A DNA stretch of 64,000 nucleotides from Phaeosaccion multiseriatum (GCA_965112735.1 OZ218961.1:1798001-1862000); one strand, 5' to 3'. Counted from the stretch's first letter, positions 29,468-43,400 are shown. Translations and numbers: made by a program. Notes: a model not told the origin generated them from the letters alone.

Positions 29468-32400
29468 ATGGGTGACGGCAAGGGGGGCAGAAGAACAGAC
29501 GCCATGGCACCGTTTGCTGCTGGAGAGAGAAGGGCGTCGACCGGTAGCAGCGGCAGCAGCAACAACGGCAGGCGACCTTCAAGCGAGTCTCTGAGGGGGC
29601 GGTTGGGTGGGTCGGGCAGTAGAGCCTCCCCTTCCTCCGCCGCGGTTGCTGCAGCTGCGGCTGTATCTTCTACTCCGGGCCTTCGACGTAAGCGAACAAT
29701 AAGCGGTTCCCCCGTCATCCACAACTCTTCCTCCTCCCCGCCCTCGCCCTCCCTTGCGGGAGCCATGGGAATGGTGCCACCATCCGGCCCGGCAACGCCT
29801 GCGAGGGGCGCTCGGGAGTGGAGGAGGCACAGCGTGGGAGTGGGAAGGAGAGACGGGGGTTTGGAGGGTGCGATGGGTAGAGGTCTTGACGGGAGCAGTG
29901 TGGGTAGCAGCCCAGCGGCGTCTATTGATCTGGGTCTGCGAGGTGGCATAAGCTCCTTCTGCAACCTCGACTCGATCGTCAGCAGCGTCAATGGCATCAA
30001 CAGCAGCAGTGGTCCCGCCCCGCTCTCTCAGCAGCGGCATTTCATGCACATGGGTGGGGGAGGGGAAAGGGACGTTCGCAGCGGTAGTGGGACTCTGCTC
30101 AGGAGGGACAGGGACAGCAGGCATGGTAGCAGCACCATCAGGAGCATCAGCAGCGAGATCAATGGGCGCCACAGTACAGGCGGCAGTAGTGGCGGGCGCG
30201 GTAGCGGCAGTATCGGGTCCGCTTCTCTGGATTCGGACATTTACAGCGACCGCTTCATACCAAGCCGGCGCGGCTCGCGGCTAGAGGAAGCTGCATCCAG
30301 CTTTGGGGGTGGTTCGGAGGAGGGCGGGGGAGGGGCGGGGAGGAACAGACTGTCGCAAGGCGGGGGGCGGAATAGTACGGATTCCTCCTCCAACGCCGGA
30401 GGAGGAGCCGGGGGGGCAGCAGCCGGGGCAGGAGGGGGCGGGAGGGGAGGAGGGGCAGCGGGTGCGCTGAACGGAGGCGCCACGACGGGAATTGTGGGAC
30501 CGACCACCCCCGCCGCCGCCGGAGGAGCCGCTGGAGGGGGCACCAATAGCGGAACGGCGGGGGCAGCAGGAAGTGGAGCGGCGAGTGGTAGTGCCAGCAT
30601 CAATGGGGACGGACAGCTCATCTTCAACACTCTTCTGGCCAGCGAGCTGTTGGGCCATGAGCACGCGTCAGCCATGTATCACAGCGCCAATAGCAACGGT
30701 GGCGGTGCAGTCGGGGCGGGGGCCGGTGGCAATGGGGGAAGTGCGGCGGCTAGTACGAACAGCGGCGCGGGGAGAGGGGGCGGGGGCGGGGGGGGAGGGG
30801 GAGGAGGAGGGGGAGGAGGAGGAGGAGGAGGAGGAGGAGGAGGAGGAGGAGGGGGCGGAGGCACGTCGAGAGACGCGTACGACACACCTTTCACCACACA
30901 TGGGTTGCGCAGGAGCAGCGGTGGGGGCAGTGTCCGAGGGAGCTCTCCGGTGAGCTCTGTGGGGGGCGCCGAGGGCGGAGGGGCAGCGGGGGCGAGCGGG
31001 GCGGGCGGCAGCGGAGGAGGAGGCGCCAAGGGAGGAAGTGGGGGATCACCCAACGTGTTTCGGTGAGTACGTAGTGTGCGGTGGTGGACAAAGAAAGGGG
31101 CGGCAGGAGAGGAGCTCTGGCCTCTGCCCAGGGAGAAAGGGAAGAGAGAGAGGCTTGGATGGCAATGGATGACCCCTGGTGTGAAGGGAGGGGAGGGTTG
31201 GATGGCAGTGGATGAGCTTTGGTCTCTGCCCAGGACGGGAGGGTGGGGAGGGGAGGGATGCGTAGGGGATGAGTTGTTGTCTCTCTGCCCTGGGGAAGGG
31301 AGAGGGGGATGGCAGTGGATGGGGATGATGGGAGTGCCTGTGAAGGCGCACGTGGCGGAGGCCAGGCTCTCACAGCGCTTGTCGCACCACTGGGGAGGAG
31401 GAGGAGAAGAAGAAGAAGAAGAAGAAGAAGAAGAAGAAGAAGAAGAAGGAGGAGGAGGAGGAGGAGGCGAAGGAGGAGAAAAAGAAGGGAGGAGGAGAAT
31501 GAGTGGCTCTGTTCCTTTCCCTTTCCCCCTCTTTGGATTGTTTTGGTGTGGTGGTGTCTTCAGGCAGCCAGAGAGAGGGAGAGAGAAGAGAGACACACAC
31601 TGAGATCTCGGCCCTTCCCTCGGGATTGACCCCGCACGTGCATGTCCTGTGTCCTCCTCCTCCTCCTCCTCCTCCTCCTCCTCCTCCTCCTCCTCCTCCT
31701 CCTCCTCCCTCCTCCTCCCTCCCTCCCTCCCTCCGCCCCTCCCTCCTTGACCTTCAATGAATGTTAACGCCAACACCGCTACCGCCTCCTCCTCCTCCTC
31801 CTCCTCCTCCTGCTCCTCCTCCCTCGCCCCTCTCAACCAATGCTTACCGCCGAACACCAACACAACAGCTTCAAGGCCTCACGCCGAAGCTACATGGAGG
31901 ATGTTGCTGAGAGCCTGCACAGCGGGACCAGGGCGGGGCTCAACCCCATCAGTCCCGGCTCGCAGCTCCTGTCCACCCCCCGTAAGTCCCTCCGCAAGAT
32001 CCCCAAGGTATGTGAACTGTAGGCTTTTAACATGCGAACGTCTTCAATAAGGACAGTGCTTGGGTTCTTCCAGTCTTCCTTCCTTCCTTCAATGTCCTTC
32101 TTCCATCTTTGTCATCCAGTTTCATTTTCAGTGTATTTGACCCTGCCTACCCAAACCCAAACACCAACCAGTGTATGTATCGGTATCCATTATCCTTCGG
32201 TGGCTTTTACTCGAACCCAAGTCCAAGCTGCCGTCTGAAGGCGAATGTCACCCTCCCTTTAACCCATCTAGTGCCATCTACTAAAAGTAGTGTCGTGTCG
32301 TCTCTTCCTTCCCTCTGCCCCCCTCCAAAGGTGCCCTTCAAGGTGCTCGATGCTCCGCAGCTTCAGGACGACTTTTACCTTAATCTCATTGACTGGTGCG

Positions 32401-33721
32401 TTAGGGAGGGGGAGGAGCATGCGGCATGAGGAGGAGGGAGGGGGGAGAAGAGGATTGGGAGGAGGAGGAGGAGGAGGAGGAGGAGGAGGGAGGAGGGGGA
32501 GGACGACGACGAAGACGATGATGGAGGATGATGAGGGAGGGTGAGGAGGACAAGCGAAGCTTACGCAATGTCCGAGGGAGGAGGCCTATCCCTATCAACT
32601 TTTTGTATTTGTGTATCGTAGACTGAAGCTTCAGGACCTGTGCTGTGTGTTGGGGAAGGAACCAAAGAGCCCTACCCCCACCCCTTACGCAGCGCCCGCC
32701 TCTCTGACGCCTCCCTGCCCTCACTGCTCTCCTCCTCCTCCTCCTCCCCCCCCTCCCCCTCCTCCACCCATCCACTCTCCCACTCATCAACAGGAGCTCT
32801 CAGAACCAGCTGGCGGTGGGTCTGGGCTCGTGTGTGTATCTGTGGAGCGCCTGTACTTCTAAAGTGACGAAGCTCTGTGACCTCGGGAACGACAACGCAG
32901 TAACGTCTGTGAGCTGGGCGCAGAGGGGGGGCCACTTGGCTGTAGGAGCCAACAATGGAGACGTGCAGATTTGGGACACTGCAAAGGTCAAGAGCATCCG
33001 AACCATGGAGGGGCACACGGGTAGGGTAGGCTCGCTCGCGTGGAATTCGAACCAGCTGGCCAGTGGGTCGAGGGACAGGATGATCTTCATCAGAGACGTG
33101 CGAGCGGCGAGTACGGGGGGCCGAGGCAGCGGAAATTGGGTCAACAAGCTACCAGGCCACAACCAGGAGGTGTGCGGGTTGAAGTGGAGCTTCGACTACA
33201 GCCAGTTGGCATCTGGAGGAAACGACAATAAGCTCTTTGTGTGGAGTAGCCACTCGCGCACACCGCAGATTTGCTTCAACGACCACTGTGCGGCTGTCAA
33301 GGCCATTGCGTGGTCGCCTCATCAACACGGGTTGTTGGCAAGCGGAGGCGGCACAGCAGACAAGTGCATTCGCTTTTGGAACACACTCAACTCCACGAGC
33401 TTGAGCTGGGTGGACACCGGCAGTCAGGTGTGCAACCTTATGTGGAGCAAGAACATCAACGAGATTGTGTCCACACATGGCTACAGCCTCAATCAGATGA
33501 TCGTGTGGCGCTACCCCAGCATGTCCAAAGTAGCCACGTTGACGGGTCATACTCTGCGCGTGCTGTACCTGGCTATGTCACCGGATGGGCAAACCATCGT
33601 CACTGGGGCCGGCGACGAAACGCTGCGGTTTTGGAACGCCTTCCCGGGGCCCAAGAGCAAGGAGAGGGGCGGAGGCATGGGAAGTAGCCTACTTTTCCCG
33701 GGGGCAGCAGACATTCGGTGA
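29468..33721 (+). CDS. FZR1: Cdh1/Fizzy-related activator of the anaphase-promoting complex
   Basis: Four exons: 29468-31062, 31869-32007, 32331-32395, 32794-33721; 908 aa. A C-box-like DRFIPSR lies at 261-267 (DRYIP/DRFIP in relatives), then PRKSLRKIPK/VPFKVLDAP, DDFYLNLIDWSSQNQLAVGLG, seven WD40 blades and a C-terminal Ile-Arg tail (ADIR) that in this family docks on APC3. It recruits substrates to the APC/C ubiquitin ligase in late mitosis and G1; Cdc20 is excluded by the Cdh1-type VPFKVLDAP context. The N-terminal 260 residues, and the stretch between C-box and WD40 (with a run of about 30 Gly near residues 440-470), are far longer than in plant or animal Cdh1 (about 450-560 aa in all). 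Confidence 0.92.
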
Positions 33722-33800
33722 TTTTTTTTCGTTGATTGGAGTGACTTGAGAAAGGAAGCCGTGGAGATGGCAGGGGGGGTTGTGAATACGATTTGATTGA

Positions 33801-33826
33801 TTAATTATTTTAATTAAAATAATTAA
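33801..33826. terminator. Perfect 26-bp AT palindrome 80 bp after the Cdh1 stop
   Basis: The sequence at 33801-33826 equals its own reverse complement (core TTTTAATTAAAA). It may mark the transcript 3' end or be a chance AT palindrome. Confidence 0.4.
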
Positions 33827-35313
33827 AGCGATGGGACTCAAGAGAGTGTTGGAGTAAGTAGATTTAAACGCTGAATAAAAAAGAGTGCGGTCGGAAGGCC
33901 AGTTTTTCAGTCTATTACAGTACTACGAAGTACAATAAAAACCTCCCCCCTTTCTTACACACAATCGACTACTCTTTCCACGGAGTGTGAAGTGCAAAAC
34001 TTACCATTTAAGGAGGAGCACCTTCGTCCACCAGCTCCGCTTTGCCGAGTCCGCCTCAGACTGGGGGTGGGAGGAGGCATCCAAAGGAGAGAGAGAGGGA
34101 GAGAAGAGAGAGACTGGGGGGGGGGGGCGGTTTCTCGATCCCCCAAAGTCGAGCCCCCCGGTCGATTAAGGCCCTTATCGTACGCTCTACTCGATTCTGC
34201 GTAGTCCCCCCCCCCCCCCCCCTCCCTCTCTTCTCTCTCTCTCTCTCTCTCTCTCTCCTCGACCCTGCGTTGTACGTAAGTCACTGAGTCCCTGAAAATA
34301 CGACACGTAAGGTGTCCTGCAGCAGCAGCTGCTGCTGTTGTTGCTTTTGCAGTCATGTCTGTCGCTCCATCCTCCTCCTCCTCCTCCTCCTCCTCCTCCT
34401 CCCACAGAGGCTGCAGCCTGCGTCGCCACGTGACGTAGGCGTTGTCGGCGAATCCCGTCACGCCCTCTCTCTTCTCTGCGCAGGAGAACGGGCAGTCCTC
34501 CACAGGATGAACGTCCAAATGGCGTGGTAGTGTGGTAGTGTGGTAGTGTGGTAGTGTGCATGATGCCCTGCCTTTTGAGACGACTTCCCTCCCGCCCTTG
34601 CCGATGGTCAGCTTTGCTTAGGCCCTATCGCGTCCTGTCCATACGTACGGCCCCTCCTTTCTCCTCCGCCTGCTGCTCCTGGTGCTGCTGTTGGTGCTGG
34701 TGCTGCTCCTGGTGCTGCTCCTGCTCCTGCTGTTGGTGCTGGTGCTGCTGTTGGTGCTGCTGTTGGTGCTGGTGCTGGTGCTGGTGCTGGTGCTACTTGT
34801 GCTTCCTTCCAATACTCACGCCCTCCCTCCCCCCCGTCTCCTTACGGCATCTGTTGCCAGCTGTGCCGTCACTGACTTACTGCAGCCCAGGTGCCTCCTT
34901 GCCCCGCTGAGAGTGGGACCACCAGCAGCAGAAGGAGTGGGACATGTCGATGGCATTGACCGCCACAGTAATCGCTCCACGCTCCCGTCCAGCGAGGCGA
35001 GACGGGGTGCCGCCCCCCCTCCCGCTGCTGCCACCCCTGCAGCTGTATCATCAACTGCTGTAGATGCTGCTGCCGCTGCTCCTTTGTCTGAAGGGTTCCC
35101 CACACAGCGTTGCTGCTGAGGCTCTCCGCGCAGTCCAACTTCGCAGAGTACTACTTACAACACTCGAGGGTAAGGCCCAGCGCCAACCGGTTGGCAAGTC
35201 GCCGCCAGACCTCTCTCTCTCTCTCTCACACTCTCTCTCGTCGACCATCAGACGCGCGAACGACGGGATGAGTCCATCGCACTCAAACTCACGCTCCGAA
35301 CTCACAAATGGCA
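33827..35313. other. Spacer between convergent Cdh1 and GT34 genes
   Basis: Contains CT/CTC tracts, a (GCTGGT)n-type hexamer region at about 34677-34795 and a TGTATCATCAACTGCTG motif at 35044-35060. A minus open frame from 34518 has no ATG start and matches nothing I know; no gene is called. Confidence 0.45.
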
Positions 35314-35793
35314 CTACGAGAGAGGTTCGTCTACGAAGTGGAGGTGCTGCCGCCTCTTCTCCTCTGGTGCAAGTGTTTCGGCCCAGGCCCTGTACCATTC
35401 CACAGCGAGGTCCTTGCGCACACCGGGAAAGTGCACACCGAAGGGCCAATGCTCGCGGTCCGTCTCCGACAGGTCCTCGGCATCCCCCCAACAGTCAGGG
35501 TAGGTCATGAAGTCGAGGTGGTCCACGTATTGGAAGGCGGTGCTCAGCTCGGGGTCGTGGAGCCATTGCCTGGTTAATTCTTCGAAGGCGTCCTGGTCGT
35601 TGTTGATATTCTGGCGGTGTGGAGTGGTATTGGGGAGGAAGATGGATGGATGGATGGGTGGGTGGGTGGATGGGATGGACGGATGGGTGGATGCGCGGTG
35701 AAGACAACAGATGAGGGAAGAGGGCTGGCGGCAAGGCCAATAGACCGTACAAAACAAGGGGAAAAGCACAAGCACCCTTCCTTCCCTCCCTCC

Positions 35794-35824
<31 letters not shown>

Positions 35825-37205
35825 CTTCGCTCCCTCGGCCGACATCAACTACCATACCCCGACACCAAGGACTATGCACTACTCACTCTCTTGAACCTGG
35901 CGTACCGGCCCTCCCACTCCCGCAGCAGCCGATGCCCTGTCTCACTGTTGCGCAGCATCATCGTGCCGCTCATGGCCTTCATCCTATTCTTCTCCCCCCC
36001 AATGCACTCCGCACTCACGACCACATGGGACTCGTCCGAGGTGATTTTGTCCTCCAGTCTCTGTGCAGAGTCAATAAAGTAAAAGTCAACATCGGAGTAA
36101 AAGACCCAATCGAATCCCAGCCCAAAGTAGTATTTGAAGAGCTCAATCTTGACCCAGGAGCTCCGGCGCGTGGGCTTAAAGAGGCGGTCATTGAGAAAGA
36201 AGACGGGGTAGCCATGGGTGGTGGCGTAGTGCGTCCAGTTGTCAATGGTTTCGTCGAGGTGGTACTTGTCGTAGCCAAAGTTCTCATGCTGTTTGCTGCG
36301 TTGGAATGCCGTCACGATGGCGATCGAAGGAGGAGACGAAGAAGAAGAAGGTGGAAGAGGAGGAGGAATAAGAGCAGGAGCGGCCGCTGTGCCCAGCAGC
36401 TGGAGTCTGCGGTGCTGCACAACGGATGACAAGACCGCCGGTGCTGATGCGGGCAAGATCTTCCTCTGCCCCACCACCGTACTCAGGGTCAGGTCCACAT
36501 AGACACACATCTCCTCCCCGGCGCTCTTGATGAAGCTGAGTAGGGGCGTCTCCTCAGCTCTTCCAAGGGGAAGCCTCTCCAAGACCTCCCTCCGTACAGT
36601 GGCATGCCCAAACGAAGTAGCAGCAGTTGATGATACATCACCGCCATCCGTGAGTACCTCGCTGCATGATAGCTCCACCTCCTCTGGAAGACGAAAGCTC
36701 TCGAGCTCGCTTGACATCCGAGAGAGCACTACATCCCTGCCGCCCTCGCTGCTCATCACGCGAGACACAGTCTCCATGTGCTGTGGGTGCATGACAGCCG
36801 TTTGCTGGGTGAAGGAGACGAGCTGCGAATGCGAGGCGGTTGCGCACTGCTTCCAAGCAGCTTCACCACTCTCGGACTCTCCCCTGGAGGGCAGCACTGG
36901 CACCACCTTGATGCCCAAAGAAGGGAACATGGCATCCAGCTCCTGCTCCAACCACTCCTCCTTGCTCGCCACCAACACCACCACCTGCATTCATTTTTGG
37001 TCATAATTTGGTTGGATTGATCGATCAGGACGAAACTTGCTCTCACCTCTTCGGGGAGGAGACTTTGGGCGTGCACGGAAGAAAGGAGCCGCAAAAGCTT
37101 GCCCTGCTCGACAACCGGGCCACAGGGCACACAGACTGCTATGCCGTCTGCGGTGTCTGCTGCTACTAGACTCAGTGCGGCCATGAGGAGCAGCAGCAGC
37201 CACAT
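35314..37205 (-). CDS. GT34-like (GMA12/MNN10 family) glycosyltransferase
   Basis: Three exons: 37205-37047, 36984-35887, 35610-35314, all joined in phase 0; 517 aa. The N-terminus MWLLLLLMAALSLVAA is a signal peptide or anchor. Residues about 55-230 form a divergent stretch (VVVLVASKEEW...). The C-terminal half has family features: SIAIVTAF, HGYPVFFLND, WVKIELFKYY, FYSDVDFYFID with the DxD metal/nucleotide-sugar motif, NNDQDAFEEL and HFPGVRKD. GT34 members are Golgi galactosyl- or xylosyltransferases; the donor and acceptor are unknown here. It is head-to-head with callose synthase, suggesting joint use in wall or mucilage polysaccharide synthesis (inference). Confidence 0.85.
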
Positions 37206-37406
37206 GGCTGGGGAGCAGGGGCTAAGATATCGGAAAAAGGGGGGGGGGGGAAGGGGAGATTCAAGGGCAAGAGAGAAGAGAAAAAAAAAAAAAAATCCAT
37301 TTAGAGGCATACGAGTATTCGAGAGTCTTCGTCGCATTGAAAAAAAAAAAAAAGGAGGGGGTTGCGTTGACCGGGAAGTTAGAGGATTAAAGAGGATGAA
37401 TGAGTG
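37206..37406. promoter_or_regulatory. Putative bidirectional promoter, GT34 / callose synthase
   Basis: 201 bp between divergent starts, with two A-runs (about 37280-37294 and 37340-37352) of the kind that exclude nucleosomes. A four-codon upstream ORF (37396-37407) ends in TGATG overlapping the callose synthase start. Confidence 0.5.
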
Positions 37407-40400
37407 ATGCGCGAGCTGATCACAAGGGAAATGCACAGCCAACAACAGTCCCCCCCAAGGGAGGGGGCGAGCTCCCATCACCAGGTGGAGAGCGTGGACT
37501 ACCCGTTGGAGCGCACGGTGCGAGGGTCCCAAGGAAGTGGGGACAAGAATGTGGAGGGAGGTGTGCTGCACAGGCTGGAGGTCGCCACGGAACGGGCCAA
37601 GAGGCTCTTCATCACCACACCCAAGGGAACAGAATTAGAGCTATACAAGAGCAAGCTGAGTCGCGAGAAGGAGGGTGCAGGTGTGTGTGTGTGTGTGTGG
37701 GTGTGTGGGGACAATTTTAGGGGAAAGAAGCACCAAACCCTCCCTTCTTCGTGTCCCGCTCTTCCCAATCGCCGACTTCGTGTCCCGCTCTTCCCAATCG
37801 CCGAACAGCACCCGCACTCCCTTCCCTCCCCTTCCGCTGCTGCTGGACCACGGCGCTAGAGACGCACCCTCTGCGGTGCGCCTCTTACCCCACCCGCCAA
37901 CCCTCCTTTTCTCTCAACTCCTCCCTATTGCTCTTCACGTTCATTTGACTTGCTGTTCTCTTCTCTCATCCCTTCCCCATTGCTCTTCACGTTCACATGA
38001 CTTGTATCTTCACCCTCTCCACGCCTCTCAGCGCTGGACGTGTTTGACGTCCTCGCTCATCTCTTCGGGTTCCAGCCAGACAATGGTAAGATGGACAGAG
38101 GCCTCGCAACCAGCTTAAAGAGAAACACGCCACCGTTAAAGGCAGACACTACTAACTATCCCCACCCCAACAAACCACCCCTTCTCCTGCTCAAACAACG
38201 CTTTGTCGCGAGCAGCTTATTATTATAAGCCTTGCGAGTCGTGTTGCTGCCATAATTTTAGCCACGAACTCTTGTTCGCAAGGCTTAAGCTGCTCGCAAG
38301 GCTTAACCTGCACAGACAGACGGCTCTTGTTCGCTGACTGACACAGCCATACTTGCATGGCGTTACGCTTTCCTATGGCATTTTTTGCTCTCATGCTTGC
38401 CCTTCTTCGATTCCTTTCCCCTACTTACTGACTCCTATCGTGCATGCCCCCCCCCCCCTCCCCTCCCCCTCCCCTCGACTCTCCACTAGTGAGGAACATG
38501 AGAGACAGTGCGGTGAGCGTCCTCGTGAGCAGGCAGATGAGCTCCAAGGGCTCGCACGAACCTGGTGAGTGACGTGAGTGACGTGTTGGTTGTTCAGCTG
38601 GTCCAACAGCTGTCCGGCTTGTTGTTAGGTTGGCTGGCACACTTTCATCCGAGAGTCAGCTGCTAGTTTGTATCAGCCCGAGAAGAGGGGGAGGGGGGGG
38701 GTATTTATTGACTTAGTAGGAATCGCCTAAGGAACTGAGTTGAGTCAAAAAGGAGGTGGACCGTGATTGGCTTGTGCCAAAACTTGTACCTATGTCCCGC
38801 TCATGGAACGATTTAATGTGCCTTTCTCTTTCTCTTTCTCTCGCTCTCTCGCTCTCTCTCTCTCTCTCTTCCCAATTTTTTCTTCCGCTGTGTTCTTCTT
38901 CTCTTCTCTCCCCGTCTGTGCATCCATTCTTTACATACATACCATCTGTCGAATAGGCCCCGTCCTTCTCCGCTACCGCAGCGAGGTCCTCCACAACTAC
39001 ACTCGCTGGTGCAAACACCTTCACACCTCCCCTGCCGACTTCGCCAAAGTCTGCGGTGAGAAGGACCACTCACGCAGCGACAGCGCCACCCGCCAAACCG
39101 CCCGGGCAGCTCTGGAAACCGCCCTCTATCTCCTCTTGTGGGGAGAGGCTGCCAACCTGCGCTTCTGTCCAGAGTACCTCGCCTTTCTCTTCCACAAGGG
39201 CGCCACGGGCATCATCAGCATCATCAAGAAGAATGATACTCGCGTCAGCGTCATGGGCGGCGGTTCGGCGTCATCACCCCCACCCACCTATCTGGAGGGG
39301 CTCATAAAGCCTGCGTATGAATTGATCGCCAAAGAGCTTAACAAGGGGGTGGGCGGGCACAGTGATGTCATGAACCACGTCGACATCAAGAACTACGATG
39401 ATGTAAGGCAACATCGATCCACTGCCATCCCCTCTCCTCCACCTTCCCCCCTTCCTCCTCCTCCTCTTCCTCCTCCTCCTCCTCCTCCTCCCCCCTTTCC
39501 TCAGTCCCTCCCCCCCCCCCCCCTACCCCCTAATCAATCACCCTTATACCCTTTGCCCCCCTCCCTCCTTCCGTCGACCCCAGGCCCACCCCGTCTTCAA
39601 TCCTAACACTCCAAGCCATCGCCCCCTCCAACCCTGCTCTCATCCACTGCCATCCCTCCCATCCACTGCCATCGCCCCCATCCACTGCCTTCGCCCCCTC
39701 CCCCCTCCAACCCTGCTCTCATCCACTGCCATCCCTCCCATCACCAGTTCAACGAGATCTTCTGGCGTGTTGATTGCCTGAGACTGGACCTTCAAACCAT
39801 GTGCAGTAAAACTAGCAAGGGGGGAGGCAGCCACTCCCTCGAAGGCAAATTCCACAAGACCTTCACGGAGCGGCAGAGCTGGTCGCTGTGTGTCTTCGCC
39901 TTCTGGCGAGTGCATACCATGCTCATCGTATCACTACATTGGCTAGTGGTGCTCAACGTGTGCAACAGGCAGAGCTACTGTAACGTCAAGTTCTTTCTCT
40001 CGCCAGTGGTGACACTGTACATTTGCTCTCTGCTCAAGGATGTGTACGATGTGTTATTCGCCATGCCGATCGTCGCCAAGGGGGGTGGGAGTTATCTCAA
40101 CATCTTCCTCGTGGCACTGAGGGGAGGCATCAAGGCTGCGGTGCTTGTGGCGCTGGCGGTGGGCATGCTGGTACGTGCCACTGGAACTCAAACTGGGGGC
40201 GGGTGAGAATGGGGAACTTTCCCACGACGTACCCTTGCTCTGCTCTGTGAGCGGGACTGAATATGCTCACTCCCTCACTCACTTACTCATCTGACTCACT
40301 CACTCTCATCCCTTACTCCCTCACTCACTCACTCACTCACTCACCTACTCTCTCACTTTCTCACTTCCTCCCTCCTCCCTCACTCACCCACCCACCCCCC

Positions 40401-43400
40401 CACCCACCCAACCCCCACTTGACTACACCCTTTCGCAAACATGCCAACACACCCCAAACAACCAACACAACTACAACATGCAAACATGCCCAACAACAAC
40501 ACTAACAGGACTCAAGTGACACCCTCATCACCACCATCTCCACCTTCGCCCTGGCCTGGAGTCTCGGGTCGGAAGCCCTCATTTGGCTCGGCTTTTCGCT
40601 CTACTTTGGCCCTTACCTCAACTTTCTTTTGGGTGTCGACGTGGTCAACCTCTACACAAGGGTGCATCGCCTGACACCTTTATTGTCACGCATCCGTTAC
40701 ACGCTGTTTTGGGTGGTGGTGATGGCAAGCAAGTTTGCCTTCTCCTACTTTGTCGTGCTGACAGCGCTTGTGAACAGCACCTTTCGGGTGTATAAGAATG
40801 ACGTGGGCAGCGCGTACAACTTTGCTGCCTTCTCCATCTCAGGTGCGATGGATGGATGGATGGATGGCAGTGGATGGATCGGATCGATCGATTGGATTGG
40901 ATGGGAATTATAGCCTGGAGGGATGGGTGGCAGTGGATAGAGGGATGGCAATGGTTTGATGAGATCAGGGTGATGGATGGCAGTGGATTTGATGAGGATG
41001 AGGGGGATGGATGGCAGTGGAGGGATGGCAGTGGATTTGATGAGGATGAGGGGGATGGATGGCAGTGGAGGGATGCAGTGGATTGGATGAGATGAGGGGG
41101 AGGGATGGCAGTGGAGGGATGACAGCGATCCATCGATGGATGGATTGCGACCGACTTGCGACGTCACGAGTTAAGAACGAGTACGGAGTGAGTGAGTTGC
41201 TATCGGTCGGAAGAGGGGCCTTTTATGTGTGTGGAAGTATGTGTAGACTTACCTTTCCCCCCTCCCCTCCATCCGCTGCCATCCCTCAGACGAGCACAAC
41301 GTCACTATCATCGCTGCCATGTGGCTCGGAGGCGTCACCGTGTACTTTGTGGATACGCACGTGTGGGTAAGTGACATAACACGCCACATTAAGTGACATG
41401 AACCTGCACACATTAACTTGAGTCGGAGGGAGGAGGAGGGTGGGCTTGACGGGGGAGAGGGAGAGAGAGAGGAAGAGAGAGGATGGAGATAGAAAGTGAG
41501 AAAGTGAGAAAGAGAGAGAGAGAGAGAGAGAAATACACGACACTCCACTACGGTACACTGCACCACACACAGGCGCACCACGCACAGGCGTGAGTGGCGG
41601 CAACCACCGAATAGCTTCATCTTCTGCACCCTTCCCTTCTTTTCTTCTTCTTCGTCCTCCTCCTCCTCCTCCTCCTCCTCCTCCCTCCCCTCCTTCCCTT
41701 GTGGCAGCCCCTCCGTTTCCCCGCCTGCTCCCCCCCCCCCTCCTTAGTAAGCACACTTCTCTACGTAATTTCTTGCTTACTAACACACTTCTTGCCCCCC
41801 CCCCCCCCCTTCCTATTCATACTCAACGCAACCAGTTCGTGCTGTGGAGCAACGTCGTTGCCGCCTGGGAGGGACTCCGCCGCCGGGTGGGTGAGGTGAA
41901 CGATTCTACCTCTACAGTTGCGGTGTTTTTCGACCTGCCCAAACGCTTCTGGCAGCACTTCCGAGGGAGGGGGTGGGGGGGCTTGCCCTCTCTGTCAGCA
42001 GGGGGTGGGGGAGGAGGAGGAGGAGGTAGGGGGGCAGCGGTGGTGGGCAGAGAGGACGTGGAGGGAGAGATGCCGACGAAGCGGGTGGTGGATAGGGAGT
42101 TTGCCCTTGTGTGGAACGAAGTGGCGAGGAGCTGGAGGTCGGAGGACATCATACACGATCAGGGTGCGTGAGCGGGTGGGAGGGGAGGGGGTGGGAGGAG
42201 GGGTGGGCGTGACGGGGGGGGGGGGGGTGTTTCTGCTGGTGCTGGCTGGGAGAGAGGGGGGAGAGGAGATGGAGAAGTATAGACGGAGAGTGAGAGAGAC
42301 AAGAGAAGAAAGTGGGGGAGAGAGACAGACAGAGAGAGGGAAAGAGAGAGAAGAAAGAGCTAGACAGAGGACAGAGAGGGAGAGAAAGGGGAGAAGAAGC
42401 ACTCGTTCAGCCACCCATGTCGAGAGGGAAGAAAGGAAGAAGAGTCGAGAAGGTAGAACGTCAGACTCATCGCCTCCTCCTGCCCCCCGTCCTCCTCCTC
42501 CCTCCTCCTCCTGCTCCTCCTCCTCCTCCTCCTCCTCCTTCTCCTCAGACCTGCTGAAGCTCCGCTACTTTGCAATTTCCACGCGGCGCTGGCAGAGAGT
42601 GGAGAAAGGCAGAGACAAGCCGTGTGACATGAAGGAGAGAGTGTCCCACACTCAGGTACCGTACTGTAAGGGAAAGGAGTGGATGGATGGGTGGATGGGT
42701 GGATGGGTGGATGGGGGAATCGGAGGCGGGGGCGGTGAGTATTGGAGGGTCTACTACATCACCTCCCTCCCTCCCTCCCCCCGCCCATCCCTCTCTCCCT
42801 TCTTCCCCATTAAATCAAAACAGGTCCTGGAGCCGGAGTTCATCTTCTCTGGGGCCCTGCAGCGCTTCGAAAAGACGGTACATGACTTTCCGAAGGAGAA
42901 CATGAAGGCCGCCGGACTGATCTCCGAATACACTCTGTTGGACAAGCGGGTGCGTGCGTGCGTTGGGTCGGTCCCTCCCTCAAGCAGCTCCAAGACTGAC
43001 TCACAACTGAAAGACTTGTCTTTTTTGCCCGCGAGTAGGTAGCCATTGCCTACTCGTGTTAAGCCCCCCTTTCTTTCGTTTTCCCCCTCGTTAAAAACCC
43101 CTCTCGCGTTAAACCTTCTTTTGAATTTTAATTTGAAAACAAACAAACAAAAAAAACAAAAAAACAAAACAGGTGCGTGACCTGGAGGGAAAGGCGGCCT
43201 CGATTGAGGCGGAGCAGAGGCAGGGGAGGCGGGGAGATGTGAACATTGCCAAGCTTGGCTTGCGCATCACCGACATGAAACAAACGTCAAAGAAGATGAA
43301 GAATAAGACTGCAGGTGGGTGCGTAGTATGTCAATGGGTGGGTGGGTGCATGAGTGGGTGCGTGAGTGAGCCGGTGGGAGGGTGGATATGGTGTGTGTGT

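Noticed and set aside
30679-31863. 394-aa minus ORF opposite Cdh1 exon 1
   Set aside because: Pro/Ser-rich shadow of the Gly-rich coding strand and of CTC repeats.
33955-34518. 187-aa minus ORF after Cdh1
   Set aside because: No ATG start, Glu and Arg runs from GA/GGA repeats, and no recognisable domain.
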